Source: a virus. From it: 40,548 bases of DNA. The notes beneath the pieces are model-generated. The model was not told the origin of the DNA. It did not search any database and saw only the letters and a program-made list of their open reading frames with translations. Position 1 is the stretch's first letter; each line of letters opens with the position of its first letter. Of the stretch, positions 6,753 to 15,388 are shown piece by piece. The stretch spans positions 1 through 40,548 of IMG/VR virus record IMGVR_UViG_3300030329_003478; one strand, given 5' to 3'. A program made the translations under genes and the position numbers.

Positions 6753-7046
6753 TTATGGTTTAGGATACTTGTCTTTTACTGCTTTTATCCGCTGTTTCCA
6801 GCCATCCATATCGTGATATATCTGGTCAAGCTGTTCAGGAATTGGGTCGTAGGCTTCTGCTCGATCACGCTGGTATTGCTTTGCTTCGTATTCTGCTTGT
6901 AGTTCTTTTAGCTTGGCTTGAATTGCTTTATTACTAGGCTGTTCAATATCGTTACTTTGCCAATCAATACGATTTATGTCGTTATCAACTACAGCAAATT
7001 TTGCTTTAGGAGCTAGTTTTGCTAAAGCTTCAGCAATATAAATCAT
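6753..7046 (-). CDS. XkdW-like / phage tail accessory protein (97 aa)
   Basis: Matches by eye a family common in marine phages: an IDWQSNDIEQP stretch, then KLKELQAEYEAKQYQRDRAEAY-like helix, then PIPEQLDQIYHDMDGWKQRIKAVKDKYPKP at the C-terminus. These proteins occur next to fibre genes and are often annotated as XkdW or tail proteins; the role is not established. Start overlaps the stop of the upstream fibre gene by ATGA. Confidence 0.65.
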   Translation of the reverse strand: MIYIAEALAKLAPKAKFAVVDNDINRIDWQSNDIEQPSNKAIQAKLKELQAEYEAKQYQRDRAEAYDPIPEQLDQIYHDMDGWKQRIKAVKDKYPKP

Positions 7047-7615
7047 GCAACTACCTCCATTAGAATTAAGGTTGAGTGCCCATGTGTATTGTCGTTTCTA
7101 TTTACCTCCATTACTCCGTAATTTGCATCATATCCCATTCCATAAAGACTGACAGTAACTGATCCTGCAACTGAAGGTGAAAACAGATAATTAACAGGCG
7201 ATAAACCTCCAATTTTCCAACTTGAAGAAGAAGTTGGCGTTGACAATCGGAAACCAGTATGACCAGTACTGCTATCTGATGGTGTAGGCTTATATGATTC
7301 TGATGTTACGCCTGACCCACTTGTAACTATTTTAGCACCCCCAAAAACTTGAGAACGAGAATCAATTGTAAGTTCCCAACATAGCATTCCAAACGCTAAT
7401 AATTTATTACTTGAATCACTCATCGTAATTGATTGAGCTATTGCTAATTGATCACCTGTCCCACTTGATGCAGTAGCAGAATTCCCTAATACCACTTGCA
7501 AAACAGTCCCAGCAGGGACCCCAGATCCCCAAGACCAAACACTAGAAGAATATTCTGCTAAAGTCTTAGTCGCTGATCCGTCTTTAATATTGTCTACTTG
7601 TAGATCGCTAGGCAT
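7043..7615 (-). CDS. Tail fibre-like protein, distal (190 aa)
   Basis: N-terminus MPSDLQVDNIKDGSATKTLAEY is the short fibre-attachment-like module seen in many marine phage tail proteins, followed by SGVPAGTVLQVV, a linker shared with the two other fibre-like proteins of this cluster (7858 and 8735). The remainder is Ser/Thr/Gly-rich and beta-predicted, consistent with a receptor-contacting domain. Probably a virion fibre subunit. Located after a tail-chaperone-like gene. Confidence 0.65.
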   Translation of the reverse strand: MPSDLQVDNIKDGSATKTLAEYSSSVWSWGSGVPAGTVLQVVLGNSATASSGTGDQLAIAQSITMSDSSNKLLAFGMLCWELTIDSRSQVFGGAKIVTSGSGVTSESYKPTPSDSSTGHTGFRLSTPTSSSSWKIGGLSPVNYLFSPSVAGSVTVSLYGMGYDANYGVMEVNRNDNTHGHSTLILMEVVA

Positions 7616-7618
7616 GAT

Positions 7619-7861
7619 TTATTCCGGTTTAGTGGGCCAAGTTACGTCTGGTAATTTAGTATTATCTCCATCTACCCATTCAGGATCTGGATTATTCGCA
7701 GGTAAATCTCTTAATGCTTGCCTATATGTTGCCCATTCAGATTTTTTAGAGTCTGATAGTGGTGAATCTGCAGATTGTGTCCAATCAGATTCATGTAAAA
7801 GCATAGTTCTTCTACCTCTTAAAACCTCCATACAAGTCGGCATATTAGGCATATTATTCAT
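7619..7861 (-). CDS. Tail fibre assembly chaperone-like protein, copy 2 (80 aa)
   Basis: Ends in EWATYRQALRDLPANN... and WPTKPE, the W/YR-LRD/WP pattern of the small phage tail assembly chaperone family (PF16778-like). It shares this C-terminus with the protein at 8478, so the two are paralogues. Start ATG 7861 is preferred: it has GGAG 8 nt upstream and overlaps the stop of the preceding fibre gene (ATGA). Likely helps fold or attach the fibre encoded next to it. Confidence 0.65.
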   Translation of the reverse strand: MNNMPNMPTCMEVLRGRRTMLLHESDWTQSADSPLSDSKKSEWATYRQALRDLPANNPDPEWVDGDNTKLPDVTWPTKPE

Positions 7862-8472
7862 GTTGCTAACTCCATAACTTGCAATGACATCGGATAAATA
7901 GCTGAGTATCGACAATTAACTTTAACGGTATAATAAACTACTGTGTCTTTTGCGTGTGATGATGTAACTTTTTCTGTACCTGATGCTGATACTTTTTGTT
8001 GTTCAGAAAGGTAATTCTGCCATCGAGTATCTTCGTATGTTTGAGCTATAATCGATGTATCAGTCGGTGATGATAAATTAGAATTTGTTGAATATCGTAT
8101 ATACCAATTAATTGACGGGAAATTGCCACTACCCATACTTCTACTCCAATAAACACTCCCATGTATTGTATAAATTAAAGTAGAATTGGCTTTTTTTAAT
8201 GTAATATTTCCCAAAGGTGACGAAGACCCAGTACCTATTGACCCATCAGATTGAAAATAATAATCAGTATCACCACCTGAGTTAGTTTGTGTGCTTGTTG
8301 TTGTGTGAGTATTTACTTGCAAAATTGTTCCAGCAGGAAAAACAACTGAAGAACCTAAAATTCCTGCACTTAAAGATCCGCTTAAAGAAACATTACCAGT
8401 AGAATCCGCAATACTAATTCCAGCAGTTCCGTCTTTTGCTTTTAGTGACGATACTTTTATTTCAGAACTCAT
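7858..8472 (-). CDS. Tail fibre-like protein, middle (204 aa)
   Basis: N-terminus MSSEIKVSSLKAKDGTAGIS is followed by GSSVVFPAGTILQVNTHT, close to the PAGTxLQV linker of the neighbouring fibre genes. Then comes a Ser/Thr/Tyr-rich beta region with no membrane segment. It probably forms part of the tail fibre or an alternative receptor-binding tip. It is the fibre member of the second fibre plus chaperone pair. Confidence 0.65.
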   Translation of the reverse strand: MSSEIKVSSLKAKDGTAGISIADSTGNVSLSGSLSAGILGSSVVFPAGTILQVNTHTTTSTQTNSGGDTDYYFQSDGSIGTGSSSPLGNITLKKANSTLIYTIHGSVYWSRSMGSGNFPSINWYIRYSTNSNLSSPTDTSIIAQTYEDTRWQNYLSEQQKVSASGTEKVTSSHAKDTVVYYTVKVNCRYSAIYPMSLQVMELAT

Positions 8473-8477
8473 GATGC

Positions 8478-8735
8478 CTATTCTGGTTTAGTGGGCCAAG
8501 TAATATTATCAGGATCGCTAAAATCCATATCTCTCAATGCTTTTCTGTATGTCTGCCAAGCAGTTTTTTGTTCTGTAGTAATAGGAAAATCACTTACCAT
8601 ATAAACATCTGTTTCTGCAAGTTTTCCATTACGTTCTGCTCGTTTCCACATTTGTTTTTCTTGTAATGTTGTTAAATCTTTATCAGACGTAATAGATACA
8701 GGATTCCCTCCTATTGTAATCGTTGTCGTTCCCAT
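8478..8735 (-). CDS. Tail fibre assembly chaperone-like protein, copy 1 (85 aa)
   Basis: C-terminus TAWQTYRKALRDMDFSDP and ITWPTKPE match the phage tail assembly chaperone pattern and the paralogue at 7619. N-terminal 30 residues are Thr/Ile-rich. ATG overlaps the stop of the upstream fibre gene by one base (TAATG). Expected to assist assembly of that fibre. Confidence 0.65.
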   Translation of the reverse strand: MGTTTITIGGNPVSITSDKDLTTLQEKQMWKRAERNGKLAETDVYMVSDFPITTEQKTAWQTYRKALRDMDFSDPDNITWPTKPE

Positions 8736-9436
8736 TATTTGTATCCGTAAAGTTTTACGTTTCCTACTGATATATTACCACTTGAATATTGTAGTCTTAG
8801 TGATGTAAATGCAGTATCAGAACCCACTAAAAATCCTCCAATACAAGTAAAAAATGACCCTGACGCATCAATAGTTGAAGCATTTATACTGCCAGAAGTG
8901 AATGAACTTGCCGTTCCATCACCTTGGGAACCCCATATCCACGTTGAAAAAGATGTGTGTTCATTTGTTTGGTTCCCTTGATTCCCAAATCCTGCAATTA
9001 CAGCTTTAGTTTCTGACGTAATATTAATTAATGAAGTAAATGAATTGCTTGTATTTCCCATAACATGGCACTCGTATGTGCCTGTCGTATACCACGATAC
9101 TGAACCTGCACTTCCACTACCAAATCTTAGCCAAATTGCTTTGTTATCATCTACTGGCTGAAAAGCATTACCTACTAATAAATATGTTAAATATGTAGAG
9201 CTTAATTTCCCCTCTATATCTAAATATTGAGTTGAACTTGTAATTGTCTGATCATGTAACAAGACTTGAGTTGCACCAGGAACAACAACTGAATCCCCAA
9301 TAATCCCTGCATCAATAGTTCCTGTGTTTGCTATACCTTGTGAAAACGTAAGTTTACCATTTGAAGCAATAGATATTGCATCAGGATCACTAGCAGATCC
9401 TATATTCCCACCATCGGGGATTACGATATTGCTCAT
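8735..9436 (-). CDS. Tail fibre-like protein, proximal (233 aa)
   Basis: Starts MSNIVIPDGGNIGSASDPDA and carries GNLTFSQG-like and IGDSVVVPGATQVLL motifs similar to the fibre proteins downstream. Ser/Thr/Gly-rich, beta-predicted C-terminal part (about 70-233). Its start overlaps the preceding gene by ATGA. Likely a virion fibre or receptor-binding subunit; specificity cannot be inferred. Confidence 0.65.
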   Translation of the reverse strand: MSNIVIPDGGNIGSASDPDAISIASNGKLTFSQGIANTGTIDAGIIGDSVVVPGATQVLLHDQTITSSTQYLDIEGKLSSTYLTYLLVGNAFQPVDDNKAIWLRFGSGSAGSVSWYTTGTYECHVMGNTSNSFTSLINITSETKAVIAGFGNQGNQTNEHTSFSTWIWGSQGDGTASSFTSGSINASTIDASGSFFTCIGGFLVGSDTAFTSLRLQYSSGNISVGNVKLYGYK

Positions 9437-9678
9437 ACGATCACCAGAGTTCCATTTACAGTAAGAGTTCCTTCAACTGTTATTGGTCCTGCCATTACAC
9501 AATTTTCGTCACTAGCAATTGTTACTTCACCAGTAATGGTATTTGGATGTCTAAAAGCAAAATCTGTTTTTAATCCTGATTCATCTGCTTGAGCAGAAGT
9601 TTGAGATTTTGCTCGAATGTCCAATACATCTTGTTCTGTCTCCTGCATTCCTGCAGCGACATTTCCTGTTTTTTTCAT
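9433..9678 (-). CDS. Small tail fibre-related protein (81 aa)
   Basis: The C-terminus PITVEGTLTVNGTLVIV is a beta-helix-like repeat found at the ends of phage fibre or tailspike proteins; the N-terminus is helical and charged. Start ATG 9678 follows AGGAGGTTT, a very strong SD. It lies within the fibre cluster; it may be a fibre tip or linker subunit. Confidence 0.6.
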   Translation of the reverse strand: MKKTGNVAAGMQETEQDVLDIRAKSQTSAQADESGLKTDFAFRHPNTITGEVTIASDENCVMAGPITVEGTLTVNGTLVIV

Positions 9679-9685
9679 AAACCTC

Positions 9686-10033
9686 CTATGCTGCTGCAGA
9701 ATCTAAACAACTAAGCCAGCTATCGACTTGACCAACGGTACAAATAACTTTTAAAGCATCACCATCATTTAAAATAATCTTGCCTTGAACGAGTTCGATT
9801 GAACCTCCAACCGGCACAGATATATCTTTAACAATGTATATATCAGTTGATCCTGAACTGATATAAGCCGATGCCGTAGCAGTTACCGATCCAGAATTAG
9901 AGAGCAACAACCCAATGATTATGTCCGATTGGGTTGTTACACTTGCATCCGATGTATGTATTACCGTTGCTTCCGTTTCGCCAAAATCAGGCTGAGTAAT
10001 TTGACTAGCAAAATACCTTTCAAAAGAAGCCAT
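9686..10033 (-). CDS. Small virion structural protein (115 aa)
   Basis: A beta-rich protein (IIIGLLLSNSGSVTATASAYI, then ISVPVGGSIELVQGKIILNDGDALKV) of a type common in marine phage tail modules, where each unit looks like a small beta-sandwich. No catalytic motif. Probably a tail or fibre-base component. SD AAGGAAAAAA. Confidence 0.55.
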   Translation of the reverse strand: MASFERYFASQITQPDFGETEATVIHTSDASVTTQSDIIIGLLLSNSGSVTATASAYISSGSTDIYIVKDISVPVGGSIELVQGKIILNDGDALKVICTVGQVDSWLSCLDSAAA

Positions 10034-10041
10034 TTTTTTCC

Positions 10042-10491
10042 TTATGCAACATCATCTAATAAAGCAGCGACTATGCAGTCAACCGTTCCAGTTGATGTAA
10101 TTGCATGAATGTTATCAACAGTAGAATTAGGAATTTGAAGAGCAACACTTTGACCGGCAGGAATCTTAATTGATCCTGCAGCACTTGATGAAGCTGCTCC
10201 GTCAGCTACGTTGATGTAAACATCATTTGAAGAATCAGTATTTTTAACAAAAAGGAATTTAACCTTATCTGCCGTATGTACTGCAGTTGGAGCAGTATCA
10301 TCATCAACCCCTGTATAATCAGTAAAATACCCTGCCATCAAATTCGTTGATGAATTTGAAACATTTGTAAATTTGTAATACCACTTGTCATTCGCGTCAC
10401 CAGGAGTGACCGTCTGACTTCCTGATATTGATTTCGCAATATTGTCCGGTAAGACAGTTGCGGTGATTGTTACGGATGCTGCGTTTGCCAT
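10042..10491 (-). CDS. Small virion structural protein (149 aa)
   Basis: Beta-rich protein with KFLFVKNTDSSNDVYINV and SIKIPAGQSVALQIPN segments, resembling the neighbouring gene at 9686 in fold type. It lies between the T7-like fibre and the fibre cluster, so it probably belongs to the tail. No function can be assigned beyond structural. Confidence 0.55.
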   Translation of the reverse strand: MANAASVTITATVLPDNIAKSISGSQTVTPGDANDKWYYKFTNVSNSSTNLMAGYFTDYTGVDDDTAPTAVHTADKVKFLFVKNTDSSNDVYINVADGAASSSAAGSIKIPAGQSVALQIPNSTVDNIHAITSTGTVDCIVAALLDDVA

Positions 10492-10500
10492 ACTTCTCCT

Positions 10501-11316
10501 TTAATTTAGAAATGGAGTAAAAATAATCCCCAGAGCAATCGCCATTGCTACTGAAGTTGCTGAAGCTGTTGCTGCTGAAGCTGCAGCCGAAACTGCAGAA
10601 TTAGAAGCATTTATTTCTGAATTAGATGCATTAACTTCTGAAGTCGAAGCTTCTGATGCTTTTGTTAATGCAGTTTCTTTATGGACTCCTGCATCATTTG
10701 CTGATGTTTCTGCTTGAGATGCACTTAAAGCTGCTGCATCTGCAGAAGCAGAAGCCTCTACAGCAAAAGAATCAGAATCATAAACGCTGATACTTAGATC
10801 ACCGTTTGCATCAAATTTAAGAGCTTTATTGGCTCTTTGAGATTTTGTGGAATTTAAAGAAGATGCTGTTTCTGCATTTGAATGAAAATCAGAACTAGCA
10901 ATTGTTGAGGAAAATTTAAAACTTCTATCTTTGTCATCGACAATTTGTTGATTGGCCTGGGTTAATTGATCTAAAGCCGTTTCAACATTTTCTGCATCAA
11001 ACGCATCATTATTAACGTAATCTTGAAGTTGTGTGTAAGGAACAACACGCAAGATTACAATTGATGTGTTGCTTGCAGGAGTATTGTCTGTGGGAGATGT
11101 TGTAAAGGTTACAGTTGCAGCATTTGTAGCAGCAACAATGCTGACGGTGTAGTCGCTATCTAATGTTTTTAAATTACCATCAACATAAACCTGAATATGG
11201 GTTGCATCTAATACCGGTATGATTGCAGAAGCCCCTCCAGTATCAACAACCGAAAAAGCAGTTGTCGATCCATTTCCCGTGTACTCAGCACGAGCAGCAG
11301 TAGTGGATACAGTCAT
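10501..11316 (-). CDS. Tail fibre, T7 gp17-like N-terminal domain
   Basis: 271 residues. Residues 1-130 match the T7 tail-fibre N-terminal domain that docks to the tail: EYTGNGSTTAFSV, THIQVYVDGNLKTLDSDYTV, VTFTTSP, QLQDYVNNDAFDAENVETAL and DKDRSFKF. Residues 175-260 are an Ala/Ser/Asn heptad-like coiled-coil linker. It is short for a complete fibre and ends in a hydrophobic tail (AIALGIIFTPFLN), so the receptor-binding part is probably supplied by the separate proteins encoded downstream. Confidence 0.82.
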   Translation of the reverse strand: MTVSTTAARAEYTGNGSTTAFSVVDTGGASAIIPVLDATHIQVYVDGNLKTLDSDYTVSIVAATNAATVTFTTSPTDNTPASNTSIVILRVVPYTQLQDYVNNDAFDAENVETALDQLTQANQQIVDDKDRSFKFSSTIASSDFHSNAETASSLNSTKSQRANKALKFDANGDLSISVYDSDSFAVEASASADAAALSASQAETSANDAGVHKETALTKASEASTSEVNASNSEINASNSAVSAAASAATASATSVAMAIALGIIFTPFLN

Positions 11317-11325
11317 GGGTCCATC

Positions 11326-13683
11326 CTAATAAAAAAGAAAGCCCTGACCACGCTCCTCCTCCATATACCTCGCAGCACGGTCAAGATAGCCTGGATTTAG
11401 ACTATCCTGTATAGGCCAGTTTATCATATAGTTCCATGCACCTTGCAAGTAAAAAAGGTTCACATAAGGTGTATTCGCATTTAAAGTTGACCATGCTTTT
11501 TGGGCATCTCCTTCATCAGAGTTCACCATATACTCCATCAAGTCCTTGGAATCCTTTATGGTTGACCATGTTGGACCCAAAAGCGTTTCGTCAAATCTTC
11601 CGTGGTATCGGTCAAAATCTTCTAAAAAAATATCACCGGCAAATCCGAATAATCCTGATTGAATCCAGGATTCTTTAATGGCTCCTCCATCCAGATCTCT
11701 TGGAGACTTACCAGAAAGGATGTCTTTAGTTGCCAAAGTCATGTATCCAATACCGGCAGCAGGAATAAGATGAAGCAACGAAGGTGCTCCCATCTGAAGC
11801 ATTCTCGGATAAATCTTGGTAGCCATTACCACCGATATAGTTCTAAACTGGAAAAAAAGTTGAGCGACTGAACCTGGAAGTGTTCCTCTTCTAAAATTCC
11901 TCATCATAACTGCACGATCTCCTGCACCAGCTTCAGGAACCGCGATTCTTGCTTCTGAAGTAAAAAAGCGTTCCAGCTTATGAGATGCTTCTAATGCAGC
12001 AGATCTTTGTGATTTAGGAATAATCTCAGAACGATCCGCTACAGTCCTAACCCAATGCGGAGTAAAATACTCTTCTGCCAGATCCGCATTTTTTAACGGT
12101 CCTGCTTTTTGAAATAACTCCCAATCTTTCTTTCCAATAAAATACATTTCAAAAATTTCACGTTGCCGTTTTGGAAGATCATCCCAAGATTTAGCCAACG
12201 ATTTTGCCAAGTGATGAGATGAAATCTTGGAAAACGATTCCCTCATCATATCTGTCCACCAGTTCAATCCGTTCAAAGTGAAAAACTGATTTGCCAGTTC
12301 CGACATCATTCCTGGAACCGGATCAATCGTGGTCATCCTCGAAGTGGTCTGGCCTATCAATCCATCGAAGCCTACATTTAAATATCTGGCTACCATTTGC
12401 CTTTCAGCAGGACTCAATCTTTGAAATACACCTTTGACAAAAAGATCTCTGTAAGATTCAAGAAATCCTTTTCCATAGGAATGAAGAACAATTCCTGAAG
12501 AAATGGTATCTCCAAAACTGGAGATCATTGCTTTGCCTAATGATGTAAGAATTTGAAAACTGGAAAGAGCAGAAACCCATTTAGCAACGGATGGATCTGC
12601 AACAAGAAACGCTTGCCCGGAAATCTGAGCATATCGAGCTCGAATTCCATCTTCGTCAAACGGACTGATGTTTTCTTCTCTTTTTAATTTTTTGAGAGTC
12701 TTATTAAAAAGCTTGTCAGGATCAGGGCCCAGGTGCTCCATCAAGACAACACGATCAGCGTGTTTGTGAAGTCCTACAACAATATCATCCAAGACATTTT
12801 TAGATCCCATCATCTTGGAATAATCGATCCAAGAATCTGCATTTTTAAAATGCAATTCTCTTTTGTATGCAACCCGATCCGACATTTTAGGAAGCCGAAA
12901 CACTTCCCCATCCATGTGAGGAGTCTCAGTAATTTCTTTATAGATCGATCTTAAAACTTTATCAGGATCTCCTCCTTTAAAAGTTCGAGCATGATTCAGC
13001 ATGGGTTTAATCGTTTTTATCCATTCATCCGCTTGCATCTCTTTCATTTTAAAGACGTTGTGGAATTGATTGGTAATGTGATCAAACCTGAATGTGGTTG
13101 CAGCTCCTACATTTTGCCCACGTTTAATAGTAACCAGCTTGTTTGCCATCATTGCCCTGGCAACCTGATACGCCAGATCATCACCATGTTTTGCACCGGT
13201 AGTGCTGAATGGAAACATTTCTCGAACCACTTTGTCCTGAAACTCTGGATTCTTCCAAAGCCGAGATATTTCAGAATCCGTCATTTCTCCAAATGACTGA
13301 ATGATGGTTCGATTGATATTTAATTTAAATGTCTGCTGATCGGTTCCAATGGAAGCCATTCGCTTCCCAAATCCTTTTCTTGCATCACCGGTAAGATAAG
13401 TCTGAAAGTTTTTCCAGGCTTCAACTTTTCCATTTTTAATTCTGCGAATCAGATTTGCTTCTGCAATCTCTGCCCATTGAGCAGCCCTTTTCATTTGTTG
13501 CCCAATATAAAGAACCTGGGACTGAAGATCCTGGGCAGCCTGGGCTAACTGATTAATCCAATCAGGTGCTCCAGCATCTTTGACACCGGCTGATGTTCTG
13601 GCTTCAAGCTCTGCCAGCATTTCCAATGCATCCTCATATTGAAGATCATGGCGTTTGGATAATATATCGATGCAATTAGACAA
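11326..13683 (-). CDS. Internal virion / DNA ejection protein (785 aa)
   Basis: Large protein after the two other ejection-type proteins, matching in place and composition the gp16-like ejection protein of T7-like virions. It is mostly helical with amphipathic and hydrophobic stretches (SVAQLFFQFRTISVVMATKI; LLHLIPAAGIGYMTLATKD, around 610-660). No lytic transglycosylase motif is visible. Starts with TTG (13683) after GAGGAACAGCG; no ATG with a good SD is near. It overlaps the upstream gene by 8 bp. Confidence 0.7.
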   Translation of the reverse strand: MSNCIDILSKRHDLQYEDALEMLAELEARTSAGVKDAGAPDWINQLAQAAQDLQSQVLYIGQQMKRAAQWAEIAEANLIRRIKNGKVEAWKNFQTYLTGDARKGFGKRMASIGTDQQTFKLNINRTIIQSFGEMTDSEISRLWKNPEFQDKVVREMFPFSTTGAKHGDDLAYQVARAMMANKLVTIKRGQNVGAATTFRFDHITNQFHNVFKMKEMQADEWIKTIKPMLNHARTFKGGDPDKVLRSIYKEITETPHMDGEVFRLPKMSDRVAYKRELHFKNADSWIDYSKMMGSKNVLDDIVVGLHKHADRVVLMEHLGPDPDKLFNKTLKKLKREENISPFDEDGIRARYAQISGQAFLVADPSVAKWVSALSSFQILTSLGKAMISSFGDTISSGIVLHSYGKGFLESYRDLFVKGVFQRLSPAERQMVARYLNVGFDGLIGQTTSRMTTIDPVPGMMSELANQFFTLNGLNWWTDMMRESFSKISSHHLAKSLAKSWDDLPKRQREIFEMYFIGKKDWELFQKAGPLKNADLAEEYFTPHWVRTVADRSEIIPKSQRSAALEASHKLERFFTSEARIAVPEAGAGDRAVMMRNFRRGTLPGSVAQLFFQFRTISVVMATKIYPRMLQMGAPSLLHLIPAAGIGYMTLATKDILSGKSPRDLDGGAIKESWIQSGLFGFAGDIFLEDFDRYHGRFDETLLGPTWSTIKDSKDLMEYMVNSDEGDAQKAWSTLNANTPYVNLFYLQGAWNYMINWPIQDSLNPGYLDRAARYMEEERGQGFLFY

Positions 13684-15388
13684 CGCTGTTCCTCAGACAT
13701 TCAACAGCACTTTCTGCTGTATCCATAAATTGTTTTAATTCCTGTTCCTGTTTTTTGACTGCTTCTTCTGCTCTTTTTCTAAGATTCCCAATTTCTTTTT
13801 TATTTATTCCTTCAAGGTCGATCTGATCCTCCAGGTCACGAATCCTTTTGGATATGTCCTCATCAAGAGTTTGCTTTGCTTGAGCCTGTGCCTGTTTTTC
13901 TCCTGTTGCGACTTGTTCTCTAAGCGTTGCCAGTTCTTCATCTACAGCAGTATCTTTTTGAGTTGCATTGGGATTCTTCGGATCATTATCAACTGGTTTC
14001 GCTTTAGGTTGTCCGGTATCAAAAGCTTCTCTTAACGAAGCAAGTTCTTCTTCAACGGTATAAACAGGCTTATTCTTTTTAGGTGCATGGGAAAATGCAG
14101 TTTCAGGATTAGGAGCATCATTAACCTTTTGATTCCTAACATGAGTGTGAGGCGTAGTATTAACCTGGGGGAAAAGAATTTTTAGAAGCCCTTCATTCAT
14201 AGGCTGTTTTAAAAACTCTTTGCCCTGGTTTTTTCCGTATGCTTTCAAAAAGTTTTTTTCTACGATGCTCCTTTGTCCTGCCTCCTTTCTCATAATGAGG
14301 ATTGCAAGCTTGTCATCTGCCTCAAGCCCCAGGTTTGCAATAAGCCGGTGAAATGCAGTCTTTCCTCCTGGTTTATCAATGACTCGACCAAGCACCTTAA
14401 ATAAAAAGTTGACCTGATTTTCTCCTAAGCCATCAATCTGTTTTAATAAATCAAAAACTTCTTTTTCTGCATTCGATGCCTTCATTGCTTCCAGCATCCT
14501 GTTTCTGGTTACATCATCCAGGACATCTTCAGGATTATTGGCAAGAGCTCGAAGGGTTGTTTTAAACTGATCTGTAGAACCGGTATTGATTCGGACTTTG
14601 CCGACATTAACGGATTTGCCGTTTGCAATGTCTGCCAATGCTTTATTTGCAAAGATCCGGTGCATTCTTGGAGAGAAACTTGTCATCAAACCAGCAACCG
14701 ATCCCATACCGGCAAAGGCTGCACCGGCTGCATACCCTCCTCCAATCATTAACGCAGCACCCATCAAATCCATTTGTTCTTGGTATACATTTGCTTTAAT
14801 TGCGAGAGCTCCAACTGATAGAGCCCCCCCAAAGGCCCCTGCTCTTCCCCATGAATCGGCTACGGCTAAGTGTGCTCCAATAGCACGCGAACCTTTTCTT
14901 CCTGCAACATTGTAAAGCGTAGTTGAGTTTTCAAATGCATCTGCCCATCTGGAAGCCTTGGCATATCGTGCTGCCATAAAAGGTTTTCCCATTCCTATGT
15001 AATTAGTGGGATCTGGAAGGTTCCCAATAAAAATACCAGCCATAGAAACCAAACCTTTTTTGGAAAACCAATCGACATTTCTCATTAACTGAGAATAAGC
15101 AAACTTCCGATCATAGTTTTCTGCCAAAAGATCTGCTTGGCTTTCAGTCATTCCATCACGATAAAAAACTCCTGGTCTTGCATACTTTTGATTAAATGAT
15201 TCTTCAGAAATCTTTGGAGTATCGTCATTGGCGTAATATTGTTGTATATCAGAACCAATGCTCCACATCGTCATATCCCATCCGTATTTGACATTTTCAC
15301 GCAAAGCCACCTGATAACTAGGAGAGTAAAGATTTAATAGCTCTCTGGGGGCTGTAGATGCCTGTGTGCCAGGATTCGATAAAAACAT
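13676..15388 (-). CDS. Internal virion / DNA ejection protein (570 aa)
   Basis: Helical protein with an Ala/Gly-rich hydrophobic region (about 175-235: AFGGALSVGALAIKA, LMGAALMIGGGYAAGAAFAG) that could insert in membranes during DNA entry, and a long Gln/Glu/Lys coiled-coil C-terminus (about 440-560). Its place between two very large structural genes fits T7-like ejection proteins. ATG overlaps the stop of the preceding gene by TAATG. Confidence 0.65.
   Translation of the reverse strand: MFLSNPGTQASTAPRELLNLYSPSYQVALRENVKYGWDMTMWSIGSDIQQYYANDDTPKISEESFNQKYARPGVFYRDGMTESQADLLAENYDRKFAYSQLMRNVDWFSKKGLVSMAGIFIGNLPDPTNYIGMGKPFMAARYAKASRWADAFENSTTLYNVAGRKGSRAIGAHLAVADSWGRAGAFGGALSVGALAIKANVYQEQMDLMGAALMIGGGYAAGAAFAGMGSVAGLMTSFSPRMHRIFANKALADIANGKSVNVGKVRINTGSTDQFKTTLRALANNPEDVLDDVTRNRMLEAMKASNAEKEVFDLLKQIDGLGENQVNFLFKVLGRVIDKPGGKTAFHRLIANLGLEADDKLAILIMRKEAGQRSIVEKNFLKAYGKNQGKEFLKQPMNEGLLKILFPQVNTTPHTHVRNQKVNDAPNPETAFSHAPKKNKPVYTVEEELASLREAFDTGQPKAKPVDNDPKNPNATQKDTAVDEELATLREQVATGEKQAQAQAKQTLDEDISKRIRDLEDQIDLEGINKKEIGNLRKRAEEAVKKQEQELKQFMDTAESAVECLRNSVV

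Noticed and set aside
5000-11400. Diversity-generating retroelement, as in BPP-1 with similar head genes
   Set aside because: No reverse transcriptase frame and no template/variable repeat pair visible near the fibre genes.
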